Below are positions 11,418 to 23,350 of a stretch of DNA of 64,000 nucleotides, in pieces. A model generated the notes under the pieces. That model was not told where the DNA came from. It searched no databases and saw only the letters and a list, made by a program, of their open reading frames with translations. The stretch's first letter is position 1. Every line of letters begins with the position of its first letter. Location: positions 248,001-312,000 of the forward strand of contig NC_088936.1 in assembly GCF_033473495.1 (NCBI RefSeq). Reading direction: 5' to 3'. Source of the DNA: Cercospora beticola (Eukaryota > Ascomycota > Dothideomycetes > Mycosphaerellales > Mycosphaerellaceae). The position numbers were made by a program, and so were the translations under genes.

Positions 11418-12689
11418 TCAATCTATTGTCTGATGTACACTGCGCTGCACTTGAATACCACGAACATCATGTCGCCTGTCGACGCCTATGATGTCCTGCA
11501 AGATGTATTCCTCGCTGGTGGAGCCAGAATCACCAGAAAGCTTTCTCCCCAGTTGGCTGGTTGTCACATCGGTCTTCATATCTCCTCGTTCGCGGCCGCC
11601 GAAGGCATTGGGATCTCGATTATACGCCAGCCCATCCCTGTTGTACAGCTCTCCACTCGGCCCGCCTAGATGTCCTGCACTGGAATCGCTGCCACCAAGC
11701 TGAAACATCTTCCGGAATAGGGGCCGAAGTGTTGAAATGCATCCAACAATGAAGCCGACGCCATTCTCTGCGTAACCCCAAATCATGACATCGGCGACGC
11801 TGTAGAGGTAATCGTGGCTGTTGTTGAGGTTGACGGTATATTTGAGCCGAATACAAGCAGACAGGGAGGCCAGGACTCCGAGCGAGAGTAGGAACCCGAC
11901 CGAGACCTTCGCATTTCTGTTGAGTTTGAGGTTCCACAGCAATGGGAGTGGTCTGTAGCAGTGTCAGCAAGGATGGCCAAACCTCAGATTGTTCCCACTC
12001 ACATTAGCGCGCAGAACCAGTCTGTGACGATATTTACAGCAGTGTCGGCGTAGTAGATATCCGCAAGGTCCTGGCTAGGCAGACAGGTTCCTCCGGGGAT
12101 ATCAGTATTCCAGGCGTAGCTGACCGGCTTACATCTGAAGATGATGTAGAAAAACGAGATCGCGTTCATGAGCACGAAGCATGCAGACATTGCCCATAGC
12201 GCCCAGGTATATCTTGTTTTCGGACCAGCGACACGAATGAGCATGAGTGAAATGCTGAGCTTGATTGGAATAATAGCCAGGCAGAAGAATATCTCGAAGA
12301 AGAAGAACCACTGAAGCAACAATTAGTTATTAGCGCTCCAAGGCGACACAGCAGTTCTCACCATCATTGCTCGCTCGGTCTGCGCGTCGTTGAGCTTTTC
12401 TTTGTGCACCCCAACACCCAGAAAGGAGGATCCTAAGCAAAACACAGTCAAGGCAGTGTACGGAAGCTGCGTGATGAATCATGTCAGTCCAATCCGCAGT
12501 ACCAATGGACGGCCTGGGAAGCGAGAGGCGTACCGCTGCCATCGACATTGTCCAATCATCCCAGCCGAAAGAATTGTGCTTGATCCTGGTGTATATGCGC
12601 AATGGGAACACTATCGCTGATATCGTGAATAGTGTAATGATTGTCGCGGCCACGTTCGGCGCGTGGTCTTCGAAGATGAAGGTTCCCAT
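11418..12689 (-). CDS. fungal rhodopsin-like integral membrane protein
   Basis: Four predicted exons: 12689-12534, 12466-12362, 12310-12003 and 11952-11418, giving 367 aa with all junctions in frame. Seven hydrophobic segments are visible. The typical family words are present: LRIYTRIKHNSFGWDDWTM after helix 1-2, WFFFFEIFFCLAIIPIKLSI in mid-protein, CKPVSYAW, and CIRLKYTVNLNN before helix 6. This is the Pezizomycotina-specific rhodopsin-domain family (PTH11-related layout without a CFEM domain). The C-terminal tail of about 90 aa is hydrophilic and Ser/Gly-rich. No retinal-binding lysine is claimed. Members sit in the plasma membrane and are thought to sense or signal, but molecular function is mostly unknown. 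The ATG at 12689 is the first in frame. Confidence 0.85.
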
Positions 12690-14278
12690 CCTGGCTATTG
12701 GTCGCGCCAAAAGCTTTGAAGACTTCTTTTCGACCTGAAGCTAAGTCATAAGATCCACGAAGTCCAATGCGAAAGTCGTCAGCATGGGGAGAACGGCAGA
12801 TCCTCCACCACACGATTAAGAAGTGTAAGAAAGGAACTGGGGCAAGAACAAGCGTTCGTCTGAGATTGATAGGAAATGCGAGAGGAGAGCATGTCTGATG
12901 ACTGGAAAGCGTCCCTCAACACAGGGCTGAACGTAGGATGTTCTCGACTTGCAATCTATGCGTGACGCGAAACGCGCACCCACTGGTGGGATTTCCACTT
13001 TCCAACGAGCATACTTGAGAGGCTCGCGTGGTTCATCTCCCCAGCCATTGGGATGGGTCGTTTGAGCGCTCAGGAGCGCTTCTTCAGTGCTCTGCAAGGA
13101 AGATCCCTCGCAAAGCTGGTCAAAAGAAGGCTTATCCACAGAGCTAAGTCATCTTTAGTGATGGTGTTTCCACAGATTGCCGGATGCAGTAGGAGAAACG
13201 TGCGAACGGCGGTCGGCCAAGCGGCGGTACGTCTCTTCTGCGCGTAGTGCAGCTCGTCAAATTTTTGAGTTTGTTGCAAGATTGCTCGAGATATGACATG
13301 TCAACTCCACTGTTTTGTCGCTTGTGACGAGAGGCAGAAAGGATTGTGACCAGTAGTTAGGCGAGGTTGGTGAAAAGGAGGAAAGTGGATCGGCGTGGAA
13401 ACTGACGAAAGACCCCCGACAAAGCATGCGATCCCAGCAGAATTGCCGTGCGCTGATCCCGGACCCATCCCACGCGTTGCGTTGCTTGCTCCGTAAAGAA
13501 GTGGTTCTTTCGGCATCGTCTGCCGGTTCGGAAAACACGCTGATGTTGGATATTCGGTCCGGCAAACCTGGCATTTGGACTGCCGTGACTCCTTCGTTCA
13601 TCCAGATGTCGTTCTTGGACTCGCTGGAAAGAAGGCTCCGCGCATGGGACAACCAAGGGCTCATTCGCGATTCTGGCCGGAAGAAGGTCGCGTTATCTTG
13701 CAACTTGCCAGCAATGCTGTGACTCCAGCTGCGGAACTTGATCTTCATGCTCATTTGCAGTGCTGGCCGGCATGCTTTGCTCAACGTACCCCAACTCCTA
13801 GGGAAAAGACTACGGCCTTGCTGATCTGGCCTCTTCCATGGGACATTATCACAACATATTCACGCTCAAGACTCTTCAATGTACTCTGAGAGCAGAAAAG
13901 TATGGCCGACCTGCGTCTCGGCTACGATTGTCCTACCACACTTTTGCACTGCCCCGCACACGGAGGCATGCGCGTGGTAGATCTTCCTGCTGGGCTCTCA
14001 GCAGAACACCTTCAATGACTTTCTGATATTGGCTGAGTCGCCTGCATAGCCACTACTGACAGTGAAACTACAGCGTGCGGTCGTCCTGAGGGAAAGATGG
14101 CGCTTCAAAGAGGAGTGCGAACTTCGGCCAGGCTCTGCACGAATACACAGCTCAACTCATCGATCCTTTAGCCACAGGCTACGCGACGATGACTTGGGCG
14201 ACGGCCACCGGCATTAGACACTTTTCAATAGCTCTGCGTCGCGTTGAGACTCTGCAGCATGCCTGCTTCTGATAGGAC
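12690..14278. other. gene-poor intergenic, 1.6 kb
   Basis: A 175-codon minus-strand frame at 13257-13784 has no ATG-led, family-like content and is not called. Nothing else is supported. Confidence 0.45.
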
Positions 14279-15781
14279 ATGTCCCAGCTGGAGCCTTTTT
14301 GGAGTCACTACATACTCGAGGACGTAGTACTATACTTTGCACTGGGGCTGCTCGCAGTGTACATATTGACCAGTAAGTAAGCGGGTCATGCGATACCCCG
14401 CCGGCCTCTCTGGTGGTGGCAATCGGCTATGCCGACACTGTCCAATGGACCTCACCGGAGCGAGGACTGTCGGGCAAAGAAACCCATGCTAAGGCTGTGC
14501 CAGCTGTGCGTCAGGGTGGCGAGGCAGCTCGACTACATTATACTGCGCAAAGAATGGAGGGCAGGGCATCGATCCCATAAACATGTCTTCCTACCAGCAC
14601 TCGATCGGTCGCGGACCCAGTATCTTCGCCATGAATGACCAAAACACGGCTATTGGCGCTATCGGTGCAGTACTTGGCTACATTGGTGCAGAGGAAGCCT
14701 CGGCGACTATGTTCGAACGTCTACTCTGGCCGCAGCGCGCACATGCTGGGCTTACCTGAAAATCTGTTACGCAATTAGCCATCTTCGGGTCGTCGCGCGG
14801 GCCTGTTTATAAAGCTGCCCTGCAAGTTTTGGACAACGCATATTCGCACGGACTGTTGCGAGGAGCTGGTCTCGGTCATATGCTTGGATCTGCGTTCTTT
14901 CCGCAATCAGAGAGCGTCTACGTGCTCCACAGCACCGACAATCAACTTGAAGGTCTTACTGAAGCTGCTCGCAATTGCTTGTGGCGACGGGTATCTATGC
15001 TGCTATCATCATGTTCACAAGCTATTGCGCAAGATACACATCACAAGATGGAGCGTGGTTGAACACGCGTCCAAGCATCCAGAGCTCAGGTCTCGGTCCA
15101 CTATATCTTGTTTTCCAGTTTGTTCGTCACTACGGCCACCCAAAGCGATGTAGGAGTCGCGAAATCGCACAGCTTACTCTTGTGATAGCTTCGGCCATAC
15201 TGTTTCCTGTGGACTTCTCCTCTCTGTCACGATCATGTCCAACACGATGCAGTATTTCTGGGTGTCACATCAGATGTACCTGGTTGTAGCCATGTACATC
15301 TCACGCTGCCTTTCGCCCGAACTCTGGACATCGACCGAAGAGTTGATAGCGAAACGAATCGCAACAAGTCCAAACGGAGCTTACCTCGGGGCCAGTAGAT
15401 CAGCAACAATGACTCGTGTGGTCAAGGCGGAGGTCCATACTACCTCTCATAGCCGGTATGGCCATGCCATGAGCTACGTGAAAGATCTGCTTGCACGCCA
15501 AAAAGGCTGCATGAAGTCTGATTCGCAGCCATCCGACAATTCCACCTCGGAGAAACGAGCTTCGACTGGATGCGTTCGAGTATATGGCGCTCGGAACTGA
15601 TGACCGAAGCAATTGGCAGATCGAGCGGGGCAGGCCTTTGACACTACGCTCATTCTGTGAAAGGAATTTGGTAGCACCAGCAACGTGGCAAGCAAATTCT
15701 GCGGGCAGTTCAATACAACCTCTTGTCGCTCTCAAGCTCCAAGACTTGCGTGTCTCATGTGAGTTGTTTCCTAGCATCTAA
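14279..15781 (+). pseudogene. degenerate membrane-protein gene (unrecognised)
   Basis: Protein-like pieces follow one another on the plus strand but in shifting frames. The first is an ATG-led segment MSQLEPFWSHYILEDVVLY with a hydrophobic helix, ending at a GTAAGT. Next comes GRGPSIFAMNDQNTAIGAIG near 14,600, then a helix-rich stretch around 14,975-15,170 with SGLGPLYLVFQFVRHYGHPK. After it come STEELIAKRI near 15,330 and a Trp/Arg-rich C-terminal part near 15,585-15,781. Some shifts could be introns, but at least one has no usable acceptor, so decay is more likely. I do not recognise the family. It converges on the HET gene with only a few bases between the two ends. Confidence 0.35.
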
Positions 15782-17523
15782 CCGAAAGCACCCCTAAAAC
15801 CAGTCCATTCGGGAGAACGACCGTGCAAGAGTGCTTGGAATCGGGGAGTCCTGGTGTCCCGATTATGATACCATGCGCAGGTGCCAATGCGTCTCCAATA
15901 CAAAACAGAGTTTTGCCGACTGTAGGCCAGCAGAAGGCCATAAGAACGATAAAATGTTCGCCCGAGCAATGCCACCGCAATATAATTTTTCGTGAATTCT
16001 GACAGAATCCAAGAACTCAGTCTACGCTCTCTGTTGGGGCTGCCAGAAGTGTCCAGATCGTTCCATGCTGGGACGAGATTCGAGCGCACCGCGTTAATAA
16101 AGTCAGCGCTATTGTCCGGAACAATCTGACAAATATATCGATAAGGCGGTACGGCTGACGGCGACGCAGCTATCCCTTCATCGTCTATAGCATCCCAAGC
16201 TTGTTTCAGAGCGCCAAAGGGACACTTCCAACCTTCGAGGTGACCATAGAAAATGTCAGACAGGACTTGAGTCGACAGCGTGCATACGGCCGTATACTCT
16301 GTGCCAGAAGACGCGTCGCCTTGCTGATTTTCCAACAGCGTCGTGTAACCCAGCGGCAGAGTCGAGGTATCATCGATGTGCCATCCTTTACCAGGCCATG
16401 AATCCGCGCCGAGACGATGGAGCTGACTTTGCACTGGCTTGTCGGACAGTAGTCTCTGTCCAAGTTGATCAGTAAGCTCAGCTAGCGAGTACGTCACTCC
16501 TGCATTGAGCGGATGAGCTGCAGTACCAAGCTTGTATTGAAAGACTTGCATGGTCCCATAGATTCTGTCCTCGAGGCGGGAAGCCCTCCGTTTACTCGAA
16601 GAAGTGTACAGAACCAGAGGGTTCTGCTTAAACATCGCCGCAAGACCAGTCATACGCATATGATGAAGGAAGCGATTCGCAAAACTTGATCCCACGTTTT
16701 GAACGGCGAGCTCCGTATAGCATTCAGCTTGCAGTTCGAAACAGGCATAGGCCAACATTCCCAGGGTGAAAATGGAAGGGCTCCCATCCCAAGTTGTGAC
16801 CGCTTGGAGCGGCCTAGCGTAATGTGAAAGGAAATACGCTCGCTGGCTAAGGAAGGCTTCTTGCAATGTCCAAAGAGACGACCACCACGGATCAGCGAAC
16901 AGCACGTCCAGCCCTGCCATGACCATTTGCTCCCAGTCTCCCATAGTCGCGGCAGCCAATCTGTTACCGCGTGCTCCCGCCCTTCGGCACATGAGCACCG
17001 TAGCAAGATGATTTATGGCCGTTTCGTTCCTGGCTAATTGACTCAACCAGACTACAACTCCAGTCGCCTGTCGAAAGATTTTCGCTTGTCGTCCTATCTC
17101 AAACCACATCTGGGGACTACCGTCCGTCTGGTCGATACAAGCAATGTCAAGCCAAAGCCAATCCGTCTTAGCGAGATATGTCTTGGGTGCTTCATGTGCG
17201 GTCACGTTGCTGTCGAACCTCGCTGCTTGACATGCTTCTTGAAGCACACGAACGAAGTCGTCGGTGGTGTATATGTTCGCGTTGATCCTTGGTACTTTCC
17301 AAGTAATGCCCTCGATATGAAAAGCTTTGACATCTGGTTGATCAGTCTCTTTCTTCAGTCGAAATAACCCCCACGTATAGCTTAGCGCGCGATACTTAGG
17401 CTCTCTGACTTTGTTGTAACAGTTGCCGGGTGTCCAGACATAAGATGTCATTGTTGGGACGTAGAGAAGACGTTGGGGCCAGTTTCCCAACTGGACGTCT
17501 TGCTGCGCCATGGTGGGGTCCAT
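15778..17523 (-). CDS. HET-domain protein (heterokaryon incompatibility type)
   Basis: Single exon, 581 aa from the ATG at 17523 (the open frame extends six codons further without an ATG). The HET domain fills the N-terminal half. Block 1 is YRALSYTWG (44-52). Block 2 is WLWLDIACIDQ (about 122-132) followed by EIGRQAKIFRQATGVVVWL. Block 3 is PWWSSLWTLQEAFLS (about 212-226). Such domains act as cell-death or signalling effectors in fungal allorecognition and in TIR-like immune pathways. The C-terminal 300 residues have no domain I recognise; no WD40, NACHT or ankyrin repeats are present, so it is a stand-alone HET protein. The frame is intact. It lies in gene-poor sequence beside a decayed gene and two other lineage-specific genes, as is usual for these loci. 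Confidence 0.9.
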   Translation of the reverse strand: MDPTMAQQDVQLGNWPQRLLYVPTMTSYVWTPGNCYNKVREPKYRALSYTWGLFRLKKETDQPDVKAFHIEGITWKVPRINANIYTTDDFVRVLQEACQAARFDSNVTAHEAPKTYLAKTDWLWLDIACIDQTDGSPQMWFEIGRQAKIFRQATGVVVWLSQLARNETAINHLATVLMCRRAGARGNRLAAATMGDWEQMVMAGLDVLFADPWWSSLWTLQEAFLSQRAYFLSHYARPLQAVTTWDGSPSIFTLGMLAYACFELQAECYTELAVQNVGSSFANRFLHHMRMTGLAAMFKQNPLVLYTSSSKRRASRLEDRIYGTMQVFQYKLGTAAHPLNAGVTYSLAELTDQLGQRLLSDKPVQSQLHRLGADSWPGKGWHIDDTSTLPLGYTTLLENQQGDASSGTEYTAVCTLSTQVLSDIFYGHLEGWKCPFGALKQAWDAIDDEGIAASPSAVPPYRYICQIVPDNSADFINAVRSNLVPAWNDLDTSGSPNRERRLSSWILSEFTKNYIAVALLGRTFYRSYGLLLAYSRQNSVLYWRRIGTCAWYHNRDTRTPRFQALLHGRSPEWTGFRGAFG

Positions 17524-18966
17524 TGTGCACGCTGATGCCAACAGGCGGAAAGTGACTGCTCTTTCACGAGCATCGTGCGCAGATGTAAAAGATATCTACA
17601 CATCGTCCTAAAGACCAATCGCTACACTGAGCGAGGTCGTACCAATGAGGGCACCAATTGGCTCTCTGTGGCTGTTCAGCTTGCCACACACCTCGTCTAT
17701 CTCTTGCCAACGAGGACCTACGTGGTCAAATCTTGCAGCTCTGCGGAGTTATGGAAGCTTGCGAATAAATGCCTTAAGTAGCGTAGCGACAGAGGAAGGA
17801 TGGAAGATGCATTGCAACGATAACGGGTGCAGGGGATGAGAGACGGTGCCAGTGCTACAAGTCTGCGATACGCTCCTGGCATACAACTGAATTAGTAACC
17901 TAGTGCCGTGGTTTGATAGAACTAGTATCCTAAACCACTTTGATCACTTGTTTGCTCCAAAGATGCAGCACTCTGCAGCATGTACCAACTCAGAGACAAG
18001 CGGTCGAATCTCTGGCTGCAGGCATCCAGCCTCTCGTTGCGAGTAGGGACGTACAGTATCTGTTGAAGACCTATCACTGGCCAGCGCGCGCGACTCTGTA
18101 TCATAATAGATTGCATTATCTGCTGACCTGTCAACAGTTCTGTGGTTCTCAATATTCGAGTCAGGTGGGGTAGACTTTACCCGATGGTCGATATGCTGAG
18201 CGAGGAACAGGCTGCGATACAATATCGCGCTGTACATTATGCCATGCTTGGTGATAATCGGCCGACGGAGCACACCATAGATGTGGACGCAACCACTATA
18301 GAACATAGAATAGACAGACGGTTGCTCAGATGAACATCTGTGCAGGGTGCAGAATTCGTCAACGGCACGACATTTGATATCAAATGCAGAGCAAGTGGAC
18401 ACCATGAGGTGATGAGGAAGAACGACCATTTTCCACTGGCGCTCAAATCGCGGAAAAGCACAATCTGCTTCCTGCTTTGCTTAGTTGAAAGGAACTACAT
18501 GCATTTCAACACATGCTGACGCATCGCATCCTGGATGGACTGATACTATGCCGGAGAGTTACAGACTCAGCCAAAATGGATTCGCATCGCACGTATTCTT
18601 GTTGGAGAATATCTTGAGCCCGACTCCATGTGTCTCTCAGCAACTCAAAGGCTGCGCATAAGATGCGAGCTGCGTTTGAGAGCTCTTTACAGGGAAATAG
18701 ATTGTGTTGGAATGCTTTGACATCGTGCGGACAAAATGAGGGCACAAGCAGTCATAGAAAGAATTCCTGGAAGGGAGAGACGAAACTCGACGTGATGATT
18801 GTGCCACTCAACGGCGCACCAATTGTTTATTTAAAGCTATCAATTGCTTCATGCCAATCGCAAGCTAGAAAGCGGGTCTTGCTCTGTTTCTGGCTTGTTG
18901 CGAGTTCAACGACTTCGTGCAGCTTTGCTGTGGTCCAAATGCAGCTGTTCGAATGTGATCTTGTTC
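17524..18966. other. gene-poor intergenic, 1.4 kb
   Basis: 5' side of the HET gene and 3' side of the DUF6590 gene. Nothing recognisable is present. Confidence 0.5.
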
Positions 18967-20992
18967 CTAAGATCTCAACAGACTCTGTATGATTTGTGAA
19001 GCTTGTTCCCACGACACGCCAGGGTGTAAACGCTGGTATACTGTTATGAGATATTGGAGAATAGCCATGACCGGCTGGCCTTCATCTTTCCGTTTTCGAA
19101 ACTCAGCCTGATATAACGTGGCTTCGGCTCCGGCTCTGGCTCTGTCGGATTCCCCTGTACGAGGTCCTTCTTGTTCGTTCTGCCTTTGCGGCGCTGGATC
19201 CTGTCGGCGCATTTCCTCTTGCTGCTTCCTTTGCTGTACATGCTGATACTGTCGGATCAGAAGGTCTCTGTGATCTCTGTCGACATGGCCTATATGATAA
19301 ATTTTCGTCGTTAGTGGTATCCGCGTCGGCCGACCGTAATTGATTCTTGACCTGGTCTCTAGAGATTCCTCGGGATCCATAGGCATTATTCGGATAGCGT
19401 TTGGAACCATTGGATCTTCATGTCTGCCAGGAAACTCGGAAACACCAGGCCGCGGTGGAATGATGCTTGTATATATGATACCGTGAACTCCTTTCACGAC
19501 GTCCGATGCTGCAACGCCTCGTCCACCGTATGTAAGAATCGGCAGCGCTAAAAAGTGATCGGCTGCAGGACTTGCTTCTTCTATCACTACATATCTGCAC
19601 ACGCTTCGGGGTCGAGGATCATCGTTCCGGATGGTGTCGAAAGGTTCCACGGGAGCAGGATCAACGATGCTGCAACTCGGCTCAAGAGCGAAAACGCAGT
19701 GCTGTCGAAAGAAGTCTCGTTGGTGGATTTGGAATCTCACAGTTGTCGCGACCCTGCCCGGGAGATGCTGGTAAACTGGAGACGATCGTCGATATGAGGA
19801 CGCAGGACGTTGCTCTTCCTCCTGGTAGGCTCTCCTTGGTCGATTCCTAGATGCAGTCCAGAACGGAGAAGTGTCATACGGGCCAAACGAAGGTCGAGAT
19901 GAATGCTCGAAAAGGCGACCTTGGACACGAAGGTCGCCGTCCGCAGGTCGAGAAATTTGATAATCGAAATCGCTGTGCCGAGCTGCAGGCTGGGACGTGC
20001 CAGTTTGACCATATTGAGGTCGGGTGCCTTCTCTTGTTGCAACCATCATCTCCGGTCCACCACCACCACCTTCTGTAGGCAGTCCTGCAAACGAGAAATG
20101 CCTTCCTTGTTGCGGCGGATTCGTTGCTGATGAGCTTGGGGTAGCTTCTTGTTGATCTAGCCCTCGCGTTTCTTCGGTGAAAATGTCCCGGGGGCGCCAT
20201 TCCATTACGCGTGCTAATCTCGGCGGCTTATCAATATCTGCAGCAACAGCAATTGGCATCGGTGTCGGTACTACATGTTCGGGGCGACTGTCTGCCGACG
20301 CAGAACTGGCTCGTCCAAAATGTGTCTCCAAAGGCGGCGGCCGTATCGCAAGAGATGTCTGAGCTGGCAAATTGGAGGCATCCGTGAGCCTCTTTTGTGG
20401 CTTCTGCGCAGCTTTACCTTTGCCTTTGTCTCTTATATGTTGTTCAGGGCGCTCCGGCTGGGGACGGGTGTTCGCGCTTTGAAGCAGTAGGATCCGGTCA
20501 AACTGCGCATTCGATGCTCTGAAGAGACGGTCGATCACATCTTCGATAGCTTGAAGACGTTCTGGTATCTCATAAAATTCTTCATCATCTTCATCAGACA
20601 ATTGATCAGCTTCTTCAGGTTCAACTGGCTGTTGTTCTTCATATGGTAATCGTTCGCCGTTTGCGATTTCGAGGACTGCGCAGGTCAGCGTACTAACATC
20701 ATAGGACTGGTCGTATATACTCGCCTGCTGCTAAGTCTTGTTCCAGGTCCCCAATGATACCTGAGATACCAGCTGCATCGAATGCCTGTACACAAGACTG
20801 TTGCTCGCGTTCCAGCTCGGCGCTCAGCGAAAGTAAATCCGCGACCCACAGTTTAAGCCTGGTTCTTTGACTGGTCCATGAGTTCTCCGTAGTGCGCGCC
20901 AGCGGAGAACCAGGCGAAGCATTTCGAACTCGAACGATGACCTGTGTGAGCGAAAGCCGACAGCTTTCGCAACGGGCTTTTAAATCATCCAT
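18967..20992 (-). CDS. DUF6590-domain protein with long disordered N-terminus
   Basis: Proposed exons 20992-20770 and 20675-18967 (643 aa). The 94-nt intron ends in GCTGACCTGCGCAG; a donor nine bases downstream works equally well. Residues 1-75 look like a helical N-terminal segment with paired cysteines (CESC). About 90-370 is low-complexity, with an acidic patch SDEDDEEFYEIPERL. From about 375 to 560 the sequence matches DUF6590 as I know it: RYVVIEEASP, ALPILTYGGRG, SRINYGRPTRIPLTTKIYHIG. A charged helix (HVQQRKQQEEMRRQ) and a C-terminal helical piece follow. DUF6590 is fungus-specific with no known activity. It is transcribed divergently from a DUF7580-like gene across about 570 bp. Confidence 0.65.
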
Positions 20993-21559
20993 CAGTATTC
21001 CAGGGTTCGATTGACATGGCTTGTGAGGAGATTCAGATGTTTCGTGATATGCTCATGCTTGCCTAGGGAGCGAAGAATGATGATGAGCGTCTTATGCAGT
21101 CAGCCGTACAGTGCAGGCTGCGTATTCAGCGAGGCTGACTTCAGGCCGTAGAGTGTGTCAGGCACATGTGTCAAAAGGCAGGAGCTCCAATCGGCCAACG
21201 TGATAGCGGTCCAAGTGGCTTGCATTGCTCTAGCAGCCCCTCCAACCATGTGACGAGTGTGCTTCAGCTTGCAGCTTGCACAGAACGTCGGAGTCGTGCA
21301 CAATAAGACGTCGAATGTCGAGGTAAAGGTTCCACATCATGTGATATCGTTCGACAAATATTAGCACAAACGAACTTTCCATACACTCGATCAAAGGACA
21401 TAAAGGACAATTTATACCATCAGACGCATGGTGCGTTGGCGTTGCCTTCGAAGTGCGCTCGACAGAAGAGGGGTCTTTGTGCCACACTTGGCAAGGCTGA
21501 GCTGAGTGACTTCAAACCACGCTGGCCGGACATTGAGTATCTCCAAGGAAAGCGGCAAG
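20993..21559. promoter_or_regulatory. shared divergent promoter region
   Basis: The 567 bp between two divergently transcribed lineage-specific genes must hold both promoters. No specific binding site is claimed. Confidence 0.45.
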
Positions 21560-23266
21560 ATGGAGGTAGCAGGTGTCGTGCTCAGTGCTATTCCAATCTG
21601 CATCGATATTCTGGAGGGCTGTATCAAAGCAGGTGAGCATGTTGCGGCGTTTCGCCAATGGAACATGAGAACTGAGCAGCATCGACGCCTGCTGGTCTCT
21701 CGCAAGAAAGACCTCGAATCACTCCTGGAAGCTTTACTGCTCGGTACCACAGAACTGCCCGAGGATCCGGAGATGCTGTATCAGTTCTTGAAACAAGATT
21801 GGCACGACGAGAAGTATGTCGACATGCTACACGAGCTAAATGAGAAGCACGGAGATCTCTGGCCGGATTTCCAGGCATTGCTGCAGGACTACTACGAGGA
21901 ATTGAAACACCTGGTGGTTCGGTTAGGTCTCGCATCGGCTGAGAATCTTGATAGTATAGGTTTCATGCTCTTTGCGGGTATTGCTAACTCCCAACAGCAG
22001 TCGAGCAACGATTTGTTGGAAGCTCTGAAGAATGCGCCAGCTCCACGCCAAGGAATGCAAAGATTCCTCGCTGGCATTCGATTCGTTCTTCGGCGAGAGC
22101 AAAGCGAAAAGTCGCTAGGAGGTCTGGGTCAACGTATCAGCGAACTACGGTACCGCCTGGTGCATAATGCAGAGATGCAGGTGCGCAAGAGGCAGGCTAA
22201 AATGATGAGTAATTCAGCCCAGTCATCCCGTAGTAGGAGCCATCTGGAAGCATTGTATCATTGCTTGGATCGAACAACCCGGTCTGTTCGGAAAAGTTCA
22301 CCACTCGCCATGGCATTAGGTTTATCCTCGTCCTGGAATGCCCCTTGCGATGAACTGAAGAAGAAGAGGCGAGTATCGATGGTCCAAGGCAAGATGAAAT
22401 ATTCCACTGACCGAGAGTAAACAGATACCACATTGCCTTGCGCAACAGTTCCAGTTGGCAGCGAACCGTTTTCCATATTTCTGACGCAGAAGGGAAGCAA
22501 AAGCTCGACAAAATCGGAGTGCTGCCTCCTCCCGTGCGCGACTTGCAGCCACTGATGTCAAGCACTAGCAAGCTTGTGCCTTGCCTTGAGATGCATTTGG
22601 ACCTGACTGCTCAAAGCTGCCTTAGCGGGCCATATGAGACCTGGTTGGGAAAGCGTTATACTCTTTCCGATAGCAAGGCTAACCTTGAAAGCGTGGCCAC
22701 CATGATTGGCAAGGGCTTCGTGCTGGAAAGACGACTCCAGCTGGCTGTGAACATAGCCAGCTACGTTAGGATCCTGTTCGGTACCCCTTTTCTTGACACT
22801 TCTTGCGGCAAGGATGATTTTGGGGTCCTTACCAGACCCGGCCAGGCACTTGGTACATCCCCTGTGTACCTGAAGAAAGAACTATTTGGCCAGCCAGTGC
22901 CAGTAACGTAAGCAAGAACAGCCTTCGGCCGCAAAGCAGTGCTAATCGTTCCCTAACAGCACAATGTCAACAGCAAATTCTCCGATCATACTTCTCATGC
23001 TCGGTATTGTCTTGCTGGAGGTATACCTCGATCGAGATTCTCAAGCATATCAGACTGGTAGACAGCCATCATTGCAAGATCTTCAAGCGCATTTGACGAC
23101 GTGGTGTGGCCAAGTGTCAGACAAGCTACCGCGGCGTTTTCAGATCGCGGTCAGGAAGTGTCATTTGGCCAGTTTCGCAAGCTCAGTGTTCGCGGAGCAG
23201 ATACCGCAGGATCTGGATGAGATAGTCGATCACATGTCGGTGCTTCATAGCAATGAGCTGAGATGA
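21560..23266 (+). CDS. DUF7580-like protein with a frame break or extra intron
   Basis: The ATG at 21560 opens MEVAGVVLSAIPICIDILEG, the hydrophobic N-terminus of this fungal group, followed by a helical region to about 22240. The frame then stops at 22420 while a second frame is open from 22411 to 22907, so an intron or frameshift lies between about 22320 and 22425; no candidate junction is strong. A clear second intron (22908-22959, GTAAGC...CTAACAG) joins to the last exon, which carries ILLMLGIVLLEVYLDR, the short C-terminal motif of DUF7580 proteins. These proteins are common in Pezizomycotina, sometimes near kinase-like or NLR-type signalling genes, and have no known activity. The middle junction is unresolved, so the gene may be intact or pseudogenised. 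Confidence 0.5.
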
Positions 23267-23350
23267 CAGTATACTAGGACCTTGCCGTTTCGGATGTGCT
23301 GAGCATAAAAAATAGGCTACTGCAGCTTCCGCGTGTCTGCTTTGTGGGCG

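Noticed and set aside
5463..12689. Possible secondary-metabolite cluster around the DHA1 transporter and peroxidase
   Set aside because: No PKS, NRPS, terpene synthase, DMATS or pathway regulator is present nearby; transporters alone are not evidence.
13257..13784. 175-codon minus-strand frame in the gap before the HET region
   Set aside because: No splice support and no family-like motifs; its sequence also competes with plus-strand frames of equal quality.
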